DNA of 64,000 nucleotides. Source: Oopsacas minuta (Eukaryota > Porifera > Hexactinellida > Lyssacinosida > Leucopsacidae). Of the stretch, positions 29,688 through 39,111 are shown piece after piece. The translations under genes and the position numbers were made by a program. Where the stretch lies: assembly GCA_024704765.1 (NCBI GenBank), contig JAKMXF010000312.1:124001-188000 (forward strand). Direction: 5' to 3'. The notes under the pieces are model-generated. The model was not told where the DNA came from. It made no database searches and saw nothing but the letters and a program-made list of their open reading frames with translations. Numbering within the stretch: the first letter of the stretch is position 1; every line of letters begins with the position of its first letter.

Positions 29688-30198
29688 ATGGCTTCAATTG
29701 GCGCTAAACGAATCCTTGAACCCTTGGTGAGTTCAACTAATAAACAAACAAACAAATTTTATTATTATTCCTTAGGGATCATTAGACATCAATGGAAAGT
29801 ACAGGAACGAACTAGGCTCAATTATGAAAATCGATTCCAAAGAAAATGGGTTCCTTAAGGGGGTCTACAAATCAGGTGTAGGGACAGTTTACACATACCC
29901 CTTAACTGGTTCCTATGACAGAGACGGACAGGCTTTAGGCTGGGTTGTCTCTTACCAAAAGGCAAACAGCACGTGTGCATGGTCCGGTCAAATATTTGAA
30001 AATTCAAACGGTAAAGTCTGCATACACACAACCTGGCTATTGACTTCTCAAACAGCTGTGGGGGACATTTGGGGTTCTACCAATGTTGGAGTGGATGTTT
30101 TCACACGAATATCGAGTGAGGATGATCCGGTCGAAGCCTGTACAGCCCCCAAACATTGCAATATACCCGCTCATGTTTTGAAAAGTGAGAAACAGTAG
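29688..30198 (+). CDS. Avidin/streptavidin-like biotin-binding protein
   Basis: Exons 29688-29726 and 29776-30198 give 153 residues; the frame stays open upstream to an acceptor at 29598, so a further 5' exon is possible. The avidin barrel is recognisable: INGKYRNELGSIMKID (first strands), GVYKSGVGTVYTYPLTGSYD, ALGWVVSYQ, CAWSGQIF, HTTWLLTSQTAVGDIWGSTNVG and VDVFTRI. WLLTS, GDIWGSTNVG and F-T match the biotin-pocket segments of streptavidin, and the pocket tryptophans are present in W-S-G, TTWLLT and DIWGS. A ~25-residue C-terminal extension has two extra cysteines. No signal peptide is seen in this model, unlike secreted avidins. Biotin sequestration as a defence is a known avidin role but is inference here. 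Confidence 0.83.
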
Positions 30199-30253
30199 GA
30201 ATTGACACTAAGTAGTTAACACGAATGTTATATTTGTTATATTTGTATTTTAC

Positions 30254-30899
30254 TTATATTCCCCTATACCAATTTTGTATACAATAATGGAAGTAAATAA
30301 CAACACTTACATTAGGTTCTTTAAGTGCTGTTGCTTTTATGGCACGTTCTTTGAGTAGCTTGGCTCTCCCCACCCCCTCACCACATATATCAACATCAAC
30401 ACCTGCCATATGGCTGGAATGTGGCATGGATTGTGTCACTGACTCTGAGAAAACAAGATTAGGACATGACGAGTGTCTAATTTGTTTGTTATTAGTTGGA
30501 GTATATTCTCTTATTAAACTAGTGCACGATGAAGTCCCTGAATACATGTCCTTTATACTGTGTTCATCTATATCCTAGAGTATAGCAAACAAAGTAACAA
30601 ACAAGCAAACAAACAAACAAACATAATACCTGAGGTTTCAATTGCAACTCTCCATCCCTGGTGTATGTATACTTTTTACCGGAACTAACATCTGAAACCA
30701 AAATGACGTCATTCTTAATTCTATTTTTAGATTCTAATTCCACTATTTTAAGCAGGGCACTAGGGATATAGTAATGCATGCAATTAGATTGGTCAATTCT
30801 CTTTGGTTCCAAATAGGACTGTTTTGACACTATAGATTGTCCGTTGGGTACCAAGTTGTCCTTGAATTCTATGTCCCACTCCCTCCATCGAGATGCCAT
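30254..30899 (-). CDS. Unrecognised protein, two-exon model
   Basis: Exons 30630-30899 and 30254-30574 give 196 residues if the last exon runs to its stop; an alternative donor at 30310 (AAT|GTAAGT) could shorten it. The protein opens MASRWREWDIEFKDN and has a central Lys/Asp-rich part. The second half contains SSCPNLVFSES and a run of Lys/Ala helix (RAKLLKERAIKATALKEPN). No domain is recognised. The intron between the exons is a TTTG repeat on the sense strand. Its 3' end converges with the avidin-like gene, with 55 bases between stops. Confidence 0.5.
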
Positions 30900-31126
30900 G
30901 TCTAGCTCAAGGTGTGAAAAATATCATATGAAGTATGATAGCCAAACACTAATTGAATTATCTATTGAAGTGTTCCCACGAGTCCAACATTTGTCCCATG
31001 TAATACTATGAATTGTACAGAAAATCTGATAAATATAATCATAACACCTAATAACTAGATACAGAACTAATAAATACGCGATAAAATACTACATTCCAAT
31101 AAACAAATCCTATCACCATAGAAACG

Positions 31127-32164
31127 CTACTCAGCCTTGGCAACTGATTCCAAGTTATCTGCTTTAGGAATTCTCAAGATTTTCTCTTTATTTTCCGAAG
31201 ATACAATTTTCTTGTCTGGTCGCCGTTTTACGCGGGTAAACGGTCCCATATGGTCCTCAAATATCCAGGCATAAACCACCTCCCACCAGGAATAATGATG
31301 TGGCAGGGGGTCATAAAATTCAGGCGCCATTTCACGTACAAGTGGCAGTCTAGAACCTGGTATATAAGGGAAATCATGGTGCTCAATATGGTAACCGACA
31401 TTAAACGCCAGATAATTCCAGTACCCGTAATACGAGTAGGTTTCGTAGCCTTTAGCAAACATATAATGTTCTGCTATAAAATGGGCAGTCATAGGGTGCA
31501 ATCCCATACAGATCATGGTACCAATAAACAAATAGAAAAGAGACTTAAATCCGAAAAAGTATACAATACCCAAATCGAATGTAATCTGGACGAAGAAGTT
31601 TAGGATTTCAAAGCTATTTGGACCTTTAGGCCGGACCCAGAAGGGACGAACGATGTAGAAAAATGGTTGTAGGAACATCCAAACGACCTTCCCGACAGTT
31701 GACCCGAATAGTTTAGCCTCTACAGCCAGAGGGAGGTCCGAATCATAGTAATCAGTCCCTTGAAATCGATGATGTTCTGCATGGTACTTCTTGAAGGACA
31801 CAGACATTGGTACAGATACCGGGAGATTAGCCCAGATGCCAAACAGACGGTTCGCCCAGGGGTATAAATTACCGAACACGATGTTATGAGAGATGTCATG
31901 AATAGCTAGAGTGAGACTGTGATTAATAATACCACCAAAACAGTAGGCCATTACAACCACCCAGAAATAAGACAGATGAGAAGCTAAATAGGCCGCGAAT
32001 ATTTGAGTTATAACCAAGATAGAGACCGAATACCTTATGCTTGGACAGAGACCCATAAGGCTTTTGATCTCCGGGTGCTTAGCTAGGATTTGCTTTGTGC
32101 GATATGTATGTGGATGGTTTGTTTGGGTCCATTCGAAGTCCAATCGGGTTTGACTTTGCCCCAT
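31127..32164 (-). CDS. DEGS1: Sphingolipid delta-4 desaturase (dihydroceramide desaturase)
   Basis: Single exon, 345 residues, the family length. The N-terminus carries the DES signature around DFEWTQTNHPHTYRTKQILAKHPEIK. The three histidine boxes are HDISH (residues 89-93), HAEHH (128-132) and HIEHHDFP (about 259), with several hydrophobic membrane spans between them. The enzyme inserts the 4,5-trans double bond to convert dihydroceramide to ceramide in the ER. The C-terminus is Lys/Ala-rich. The N-terminal MG start is compatible with myristoylation, known for this family. Confidence 0.96.
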   Translation of the reverse strand: MGQSQTRLDFEWTQTNHPHTYRTKQILAKHPEIKSLMGLCPSIRYSVSILVITQIFAAYLASHLSYFWVVVMAYCFGGIINHSLTLAIHDISHNIVFGNLYPWANRLFGIWANLPVSVPMSVSFKKYHAEHHRFQGTDYYDSDLPLAVEAKLFGSTVGKVVWMFLQPFFYIVRPFWVRPKGPNSFEILNFFVQITFDLGIVYFFGFKSLFYLFIGTMICMGLHPMTAHFIAEHYMFAKGYETYSYYGYWNYLAFNVGYHIEHHDFPYIPGSRLPLVREMAPEFYDPLPHHYSWWEVVYAWIFEDHMGPFTRVKRRPDKKIVSSENKEKILRIPKADNLESVAKAE

Positions 32165-32642
32165 TTTTGAAGTGCTAAATAAACTCTAAATGTGTGAATT
32201 ATTGGTAAGAGGTGTATCATGACATTCATGCCACAATTGCGACACCTTTCATACTTCCCAACCCATTCTAACTATTTCCCGGGGTTTTAATCTCGTCTGT
32301 AGATAAATTCAAATATTCAATATTTTCCCGAGATTTACAAGAAATCAAAGTAAATAAATGCAAAATGTGTCCCCTAATAATACCCTCAAATCGTTGGGAT
32401 CGAGCAAAATCCTTTATATACAATGAAATGGGAACTAAAACCAATCAAGGTTCCGCCTATATTATATAAAACTTGGAAATTTAAGGAATTTTATCACACC
32501 TCTAATCCCAGGAATTATAACACGAGTTGGTAAGTAAGATAAACTACAAAAATATTAATATTAGTAAAGGAATAGAAATAAATAGAAATAAATAGAAAGT
32601 ATACATAAATAGAAAGACCTAAGATAAGTTTCGAAACGATAA
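32165..32642. other. Intergenic, no gene seen
   Basis: Putative promoter of the desaturase (minus strand) and 3' flank of the next minus-strand gene. An AT-rich TTATATAA word occurs near 32460. There is a short run of AAATAGAAAT repeats near 32575-32600. Confidence 0.4.
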
Positions 32643-33359
32643 TTAAAAGCTAGTAAGTAGCAAAACGAGTAGAATTAAGACCGTCATTACGAGATTACTC
32701 TCAAGGCCAATAGCAGAACTCATGCATTGGCTGCATGCTGCATGTTCCTCCGTACACTGATCAGATATTTTAAACAATTCAACATCTGGTTCGCCGTCAA
32801 TATAGTAAGTTAAATCGAATTCACGTAGTACATAAATTTCATCCTCTTCCAATGTAATTCTATAAATGAGAGGGCGTCGGAGGCAAACTTCTAAGTAAAA
32901 AGTAAAGTTATACACTGAAGATGGGTAGAAAAGCTCGTAAGTTCCTGGCGAAGTTTCATTTGCAAATTCGAGCCACCACCATGGATCTAATATTAATTTT
33001 AATGAGTCGTCATCAAGATTACTGGATTGGGTTGTACAGGTATCGTTATGAAGGTGAAAAATTGTTCTATCATCTTGGTGGCTGTAGATCCTGCGGATGA
33101 CAGTTTTCACCCCATCCTGTACTTCCTCACCCCCTCTTACAACTATTGCCCTGCCATTGGTATTTGAGTAATGCCAGTACGCATTATTAGTAACATATGA
33201 GGTGGTGATATCGTAGGTTGTATTGGAGGTGGTATTGAAGTAGGGAGTGATAATTGTTGTGGTGAGTGTCCCTTCATACGAATGGCTTGGAGATAATGTT
33301 AGAATTGCAGCACTCAACCCCGATAATGTCACAAGAAAAAGAAAGGAAACCGTCAACAT
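32643..33359 (-). CDS. Secreted, probably GPI-anchored or membrane-attached protein, unrecognised
   Basis: Single exon, 238 residues. It begins with a signal peptide (MLTVSFLFLVTLSGLSAAI) and ends with a hydrophobic segment (VMTVLILLVLLLTSF) at the extreme C-terminus, the layout of a GPI-anchored surface protein. The ectodomain is Thr/Ser-rich, with several N-glycosylation sequons (NTTSNTT, NETS, NFTF, NDT) and cysteines near the C-terminus (CTEEHAACSQCMSS). No domain is recognised. Confidence 0.65.
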   Translation of the reverse strand: MLTVSFLFLVTLSGLSAAILTLSPSHSYEGTLTTTIITPYFNTTSNTTYDITTSYVTNNAYWHYSNTNGRAIVVRGGEEVQDGVKTVIRRIYSHQDDRTIFHLHNDTCTTQSSNLDDDSLKLILDPWWWLEFANETSPGTYELFYPSSVYNFTFYLEVCLRRPLIYRITLEEDEIYVLREFDLTYYIDGEPDVELFKISDQCTEEHAACSQCMSSAIGLESNLVMTVLILLVLLLTSF

Positions 33360-34243
33360 GGTAAAGGAAGTATTTTCACAACAACATGTATCTCAATAAA
33401 TATGTAAACACAAGTATGCCTATTCGTTAACTTACTAACCATAACTGGAGTGAAACAATTCAAAAACAGAAACTACTTGTGTGGTGACAGAACGGAAGTC
33501 GTATCTTACTTTTGGAATGCATTCACCAGCATACTTACACCTCACAGAAAGTAATGGCGTGTTAATCATAAGGTGAAAAGTTCCATAATGCATGCTTGCC
33601 GAGTGTTTTCCATTTTTGAAATATTTTTGGATAAGAGTTACATCAAAAGTTACTAAAGGGAATTTACTGTGAGGTAGAGACACTAATTACGGGTTAAATA
33701 TAGGGGGGGAAACGTGGAATCCCGGGAATGATTGATAACGCTACCAAGGCGGAGCCGGAGGGAGTATGCAAAGTGTGACTGCCCCATTCATTTTGCATCA
33801 CAACCGGTCAAAAAGAGAGTGGCACACGTACAGAGAGATGAATTGCGTGCGTTACGCACATTTGAATGACCTCAATAAGTAAATCATTTCTAGATATTTT
33901 TAGACTATCTATTTCATAATCATGATAACATCATTAAGCTATTCATGAGGGAGTGTCAAGACAAATCATTTACCTCATTGCTTCATAGTTCATAGGAGTT
34001 TAATTACCATATTTGACGCATGATCTTAGATCAGACAAAGTTAAAATAATGAATTACTCCCAACTTAAAAGCAAATTTTAGATTACTACGCGTCACCTTT
34101 GGAAGATCTATTCGTGAGATCTGTAACTGATTTGTTGTATGGAATAGGTATGGGTGTTGAAATTATACTCCCACTGGTTCTAAGTCATTTTCAGGTACTC
34201 CTCACTTTTAGAGCGGGGATTGATCCTGGATTAGTAGCTATAC
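33360..34243. other. Gene-poor stretch
   Basis: A minus-strand open frame at 33435-33683 ends at a possible donor, but I could not link it to any gene. Nothing else is identified. Confidence 0.4.
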
Positions 34244-34860
34244 CCCTAGGACAAGGGTGCTCAAACCGTGGCACGCCAGACCATTCGCTGTGGCCCGCAG
34301 ATAATTCGCTTGTTTTCATTATTCACATAATTATACGGTAATTTGAGGTGCTTCAATCCTCAGATAATAATTGTGTACTCTAAACACCAAATAGAAGAAT
34401 TACAAATATTCTACAAATGCTTTAATATTCCTAGAATGAATAAAGTATTTGGTAACTCTAGTTTGCATTAGGAATTCTATCAATCGTTAGAGCTTCACTA
34501 GTATAACTTAGGAGGCAAAACCTACATTGAAATGACGAGATATTCTGCAATGTTATTCTAGTATGAACAGTAGACAGCATACCCCAAATCTAGGTTTAGT
34601 ACTATTGTCCACTTGCTAGAAAAGAAGCTGATTTCAAAATAGACATCAAATGATTCGAATCCGTTTAAAAGATGATCATTTTAGTCAATAACCTGAATTT
34701 ACAAGTAGAATACATTGTCAATGCAATATGAGGTCTAATAGCATAGCTTCAAATTGATCAACTAAAGCTAGATGCGATCTATGATTTGTGGACCGTAAGG
34801 CGGAGCCAAAATTTTAAAGTGTCCCGTAGATTTAAAAGTTTGAGCACCCCTGCCCTAGGA
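34244..34860. mobile_element. Non-autonomous hAT-like element, 601 bp, intact 8-bp target duplication
   Basis: The element runs 34252-34852. Terminal inverted repeats are CAAGGGTGCTCAAAC and the complement of GTTTGAGCACCCCTG (14 of 15 match). It is flanked by a perfect 8-bp duplication, CCCTAGGA, at 34244-34251 and 34853-34860. Eight-base duplications and CAGGGGT-type ends are the hAT hallmark. The inside is AT-rich with no transposase-like frame. Confidence 0.92.
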
Positions 34861-35400
34861 TATTGCTCTGGGCCATTTTGATGCGCTCCTCACTTGGAGG
34901 GGGAGATTTCTAGACAACCTTAAAAGCCATATTCGACAATTGAATGATTTTTTGTCCAAAAATAATTAAACGAATATAGTATTATCTAGCCAACTGAACT
35001 CAATTATAGCTGGGTTATAGCTGAGAAGGCGCAACGCCTGAGGGCGGATATGTGGATGTAGTGAAGTACCTGACATGTCTGAGTATATGAATCCACAGTC
35101 TACAAAGGGAAATGTTGAAATGATACCAATATATAGGACGTATAGTTTTAACCGTTTGCCGAAATAATTCAATTTTAGTTCAGTAGCCAAATATTTGAAT
35201 TCGTTTGTCAAGTTAATGCCGCATCCATAATTTATAAGCATAACTACGTTCTAATCTGCAATGCATTCATAGTCACTGAGCGATGCGGGGTACTATCTGT
35301 GTAGTAATGAATATCCATTGATACAAAAGGTATAAATAACTATTCGAATGCTTCTAGTAGTCACTAACTATTTCTTTATTGTTATATCCAACATCGAATA
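34861..35400. other. Intergenic upstream of the EF-hand-like gene
   Basis: No supported gene. A minus-strand open frame at 34966-35241 lacks family features. The last ~60 bases (ATAAATAACTATTCG region) probably hold the core promoter of the gene at 35401. Confidence 0.4.
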
Positions 35401-36088
35401 ATGGCAGAAGTCCAAGAACAACCAAAATGTAAGTTAAGACTTGATATTAGCGGGTATTCGAGGTATCCCTGTTCGATATAATGGGAGTTGATTGTGATCT
35501 GTTTATTCCATAGGTACTCCTACTGCAGATGACTTTCTCAAGGACGAGAAATGGAGGGCAAAAGCTAGTAACATGTTCGATGCACTAGACAAGGACAAAA
35601 AAGGGTATGTACCATTCGTGTTTTTCGAAAATTTGATAAAAAGCCATGAAACAGCCCTTAAGCCTGAACCTGAAGTTGCCCTCAATGTTCGCAAGGTACT
35701 ATACGAATACGCAGCGGCACTAGGGTTTTATCCATCAACTTATCAACACAAGGAAGAATTCGTGAAGAACTTTGCAAGCTTCATGGAAAAGGAAGTAGCG
35801 AGAGTAGGAAGGGGCGAGCAATCTCTCCTAGTCAAACGAAACGAGGTCATGTTTGAGTTGGTTTCTAAGAAGGAAAACGAATCGATTTACAAAGAGGAAT
35901 CGCTCCTTCTAGGCCGTGCAAATGGAAATCCAGATTGTCATACTCACAGTCTTTACGAGCAGTTAGATAAAGAGAATACCGGAAAATTGGACAAGAAAAT
36001 GCTGAGCAAACTGACTTATGATCTATGGTCCAACCTTGAACACACCGAAGAGCATAATAATCTCCACGGGATCCTAAAACAAAAGTAA
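35401..36088 (+). CDS. EF-hand-like small cytosolic protein
   Basis: Exons 35401-35428 and 35514-36088 give 200 residues. Two EF-hand-like loops are visible: FDALDKDKKGYVPFVFFENL near residue 27 and YEQLDKENTGKLDKKMLSKL near residue 170. Both have acidic loop starts and the central glycine, but the second lacks a clean position-12 glutamate. The centre is a helical, Lys/Glu-rich region. There is no signal peptide. It could be a calcium sensor or a degenerate EF-hand protein; no specific family is assigned. The single intron holds a fragment of the 'GATATAAC' MITE. Confidence 0.65.
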
Positions 36089-36501
36089 CCTGAACCATGG
36101 ATGTATTAATTAGTGAGTATATAGCCCCCCCAGTATCTGCATAGTAATGTCTAGAAATGTAGATTTAGTAAGAGTTGTGTGTGAGTAAATTCTTGTAATA
36201 TTACACTACTATTGCCTTGCCTTTACAATATTTACGTTATTTGGGTCGCCACTTGGGTCTATGGACGATAGCAGGGGGTCCACATGACCTATTGGAGTAT
36301 AGGGGAGGATTAATGGAATGTATTGACCAATTAAATTGCAGTCTACGATCAATACAAATACATTACAGTGCTAATTAAATTATGAACATCCATCAGAACT
36401 AATTTTAAGCATTTATGACTAATTGTAAGACCCTACAATCTGATTGAGCTAAAATACAAAGGTGTGAAAAGTGTGCAAATATACACATTAGAAATTTCCA
36501 A

Positions 36502-36668
36502 ATGTCAGGTGCACAACTAGATGTCACTACGAGTACACATGCCAAATTTGGTGTATTAATCTCTTGAGGTGTGAACAGTAAAGCAAAAACATGAATATAT
36601 CAACCATTTTAGAACTGAGCCACTATGCCATGTAACAGTATTAGCCGCACAGTAAATAAGACATATGG
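36502..36668. repeat. Dispersed repeat, copy 2 (partner at 2.86-3.35 kb)
   Basis: See the copy near 2.9 kb. Here the two homologous blocks are nearly adjacent, and the minisatellite begins 15 bases after the second block, so the tandem array probably expanded inside or at the edge of this element. A second AGTGAGCCACTAT word resumes at 37314, right after the array. Confidence 0.6.
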
Positions 36669-36682
36669 TCACCCTGTATACT

Positions 36683-37316
36683 AAGCGTAGGACAGTACAA
36701 ATATCGCTCATAGAAGCGTAGGACAGCACAAATACCGCTCATAGAAGCGTAGGACAGTACAAATACCGCTCATAGAAGCGTAGGACAGCACAAATACCGC
36801 TCATAGAAGCGTAGGACAGTACAAATACCGCTCATAGAAGCGTAGGACAGCACAAATACCGCTCATAGAAGCGTAGGACAGTACAAATACCGTTCATAGA
36901 AGCGTAGGACAGTACAAATACCGCTCATAGAAGCGTAGGACAGTACAAATACCGCTCATAGAAGCGTAGGACAGCACAAATACCGCTCATAGAAGCGTAG
37001 GACAGTACAAATACCGCTCATAGAAGCGTAGGACAGCACAAATACCGCTCATAGAAGCGTAGGACAGCACAAATACCGTTCATAGAAGCGTAGGACAGTA
37101 CAAATACCGCTCATAGAAGCGTAGGACAGCACAAATACCATTCATAGAAGCGTAGGACAGCACAAATACCGCTCATAGAAGCGTAGGACAGCACAAATAC
37201 CGCTCATAGAAGCGTAGGACAGCACAAATACCGCTCATAGAAGCGTAGGACAGTACAAATACCGTTCATAGAAGCGTAGGACAGCACAAATACCGCTCAT
37301 AGAAGCGTAGGACAGT
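36683..37316 (+). repeat. 31-bp minisatellite, about 20 copies
   Basis: Unit AAGCGTAGGACAGYACAAAT followed by ACCGCTCATAG; period 31. Copies differ almost only at the Y (T or C) and at CCGCT/CCGTT/CCATT. In the first six units T and C alternate strictly, implying duplication as a 62-bp dimer before later single-unit duplications. There is no open frame through the array. Confidence 0.95.
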
Positions 37317-37535
37317 GAGCCACTATTTTATCCGTAGATAGTGCTAATTACATTTTGTATATGAAATATTCTCAGCTAATTAGATTAGCTCTTACAGAAT
37401 TAATCAGAGAAATTCGATATATAAATTTGATTGCCGTTCATGATTACTTTGTGAATATGTATAACAGTTATACATATAGCTAAAATTATAACACCTAGTC
37501 GTATAAATTAATTGGCATTCACAAAATATCACAAA

Positions 37536-38735
37536 ATGGAACAAAATTTGGATGCAAAACTGCAATTGATCGAAGAGACATTCGCAATCTGTCGACAAGA
37601 CATTGACACAAAATGTGACGAATTACACAATGCAATCGAGGTGTTAAGGCAGAACTTAATTATGAAACTGAAACTGGAACTAAAACACGCCCGCGTTAAA
37701 TTGGTAAAACGGCGGAAAAGAGCGGATACCATTAACGAAATTGAGCGCGTTTCTAGCCCGCGGGATTCGTTTCGTATGGAAGTCGAAAGTTTGCTTTTAA
37801 GAGGAAAATCTGATATTCTCGTCGACAAACCGTGTATATTGCAAATAAAATGGAACAAAATTGAATGGCCAAAGTTTAACACCTTAGCAACAATAACAAC
37901 AGAACACGCGCCATATTATAGACTGAAAAATAGGCCAATCAATTCATTCGCTCCTTTCAGTTCAACATTCCTTAACGTTGTACCGGAAAAAATAGCGATT
38001 GACTCTGAAACCAAATACCTCGCAATCACAGATAGCGAGCAAGCTGGTGTACATATTTTCACACCTGATGGACAACAAACACATATCATAAATCACACCT
38101 CAATGAAGGGACCATACGGTGTATTCATTGCAAGAGGGAAGGTTTATGTTACGGACATAAAAACCGATTTTGTGTACATTTTCGAATTTAGTGGGAGACT
38201 ATTGAAAAGGTTCGGGGGTAAGGGATCCACCCCGCACAAATTGGACAATCCTACAGCCATATGTGTCCAATGGGAAGGCGGATTTGAGCATATTTACGTG
38301 TGTGACACCAACAATGATGGTGTTTCGATATTCAACTCAAATGGCGCGTGTTTTCGGCGTTTGGCTTATAAATTATTGAACAAGCCTGTCGACATAAAAA
38401 TCGATAAATCTAATATTTACGTTTTGCATTATGCTGAAAAGTGTGTTTGTGTTTTCGACAAGAAAGGGACTATGATAGATAAAGTTTGTACAAATTATGG
38501 ACCAAGTCCTGTAGGGGATCTTGTAACACCTAAGTGTTTCGATTTAGATGAAGAGGGTAATTTCTATATTTTGGATCAGGCAAGCGATTCAGTCAAGGTG
38601 TTTGATCGTAAAGGAAATTGGGTACATTCTCTTGACAACGCGGGGGAGTTTATGGAATGTGTGAGTGTTACTGTGGCAGCTGGTGATTTGTATATATTGT
38701 CACGTCAAGGTGTGAATGCAGTACATAAATATTAA
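37536..38735 (+). CDS. Coiled-coil + NHL-repeat protein (TRIM-like without RING)
   Basis: Single exon, 399 residues from ATG 37536. Residues 1-80 are a coiled coil (QLIEETFAICRQDIDTKCDELHNAIEVLRQ and a Lys/Arg-rich end). From about residue 150 there are NHL beta-propeller repeats: IAIDSETKYLAITDSEQAGVHIFTPDG, GVFIARGKVYVTDIKTDFVYIFEFSGRLLKRFG, ICVQWEGGFEHIYVCDTNNDGVSIFNSNG, IKIDKSNIYVLHYAEKCVCVFDKKG and FDLDEEGNFYILDQASDSVKVFDRKG. There is no RING or B-box. NHL propellers bind RNA or protein; the partner is unknown. A relative with the same layout lies at 61722-63356. Confidence 0.85.
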   Translation: MEQNLDAKLQLIEETFAICRQDIDTKCDELHNAIEVLRQNLIMKLKLELKHARVKLVKRRKRADTINEIERVSSPRDSFRMEVESLLLRGKSDILVDKPCILQIKWNKIEWPKFNTLATITTEHAPYYRLKNRPINSFAPFSSTFLNVVPEKIAIDSETKYLAITDSEQAGVHIFTPDGQQTHIINHTSMKGPYGVFIARGKVYVTDIKTDFVYIFEFSGRLLKRFGGKGSTPHKLDNPTAICVQWEGGFEHIYVCDTNNDGVSIFNSNGACFRRLAYKLLNKPVDIKIDKSNIYVLHYAEKCVCVFDKKGTMIDKVCTNYGPSPVGDLVTPKCFDLDEEGNFYILDQASDSVKVFDRKGNWVHSLDNAGEFMECVSVTVAAGDLYILSRQGVNAVHKY

Positions 38736-38851
38736 TATAATGTAAATATTCGTTGGAGCAATTATGTGTTGTTGTATGTGATTATATCTTATAATATGTT
38801 GTAACATATCAATAGTCTGACTGGTCGACTGGGCTAGGTAAAAGCCAAATT

Positions 38852-39072
38852 CTAGTTTGTTTACTAGTTTGTTTGCTATTTTGTTTACTAGTTTGTTTAC
38901 TAGTTTGTTTGCTATTTTGTTTACTAGTTTGTTTACTAGTTTGTTTGCTATTTTGTTTACTAGTTTGTTTACTAGTTTGTTTGCTATTTTGTTTACTAGT
39001 TTGTTTGCTATTTTGTTTGCTATTTTGTTTGCTATTTTGTTTGCTATTTTGTTTGCTATTTTGTTTACTAGT
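38852..39072 (+). repeat. Higher-order 12-bp tandem repeat (TTTGTTTACTAG / TTTGTTTGCTAT)
   Basis: Alternating 12-base units, first in a 36-base A-A-B pattern (ACTAG, ACTAG, GCTAT), then a run of pure B units. Both units derive from TTTG. It lies just outside the left arm of the foldback element. Confidence 0.92.
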
Positions 39073-39111
39073 TATTAATGATAGTAAACAAACAATTTCA
39101 AAATTGTTAAT

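Noticed and set aside
33435-33683. Minus-strand frame ending at a possible donor (SYG|GTTAGT), perhaps an extracellular-domain exon
   Set aside because: I could not connect it to an upstream start or a downstream exon with matching phase. The gene at 32643-33359 has its own signal peptide start.
34966-35241. Minus-strand 91-codon frame
   Set aside because: No family signature, no splice context, adjacent to a transposable element.
36683-37316. CRISPR-like array
   Set aside because: The repeats are directly adjacent with no unique spacers, in a eukaryotic genome; it is a minisatellite.
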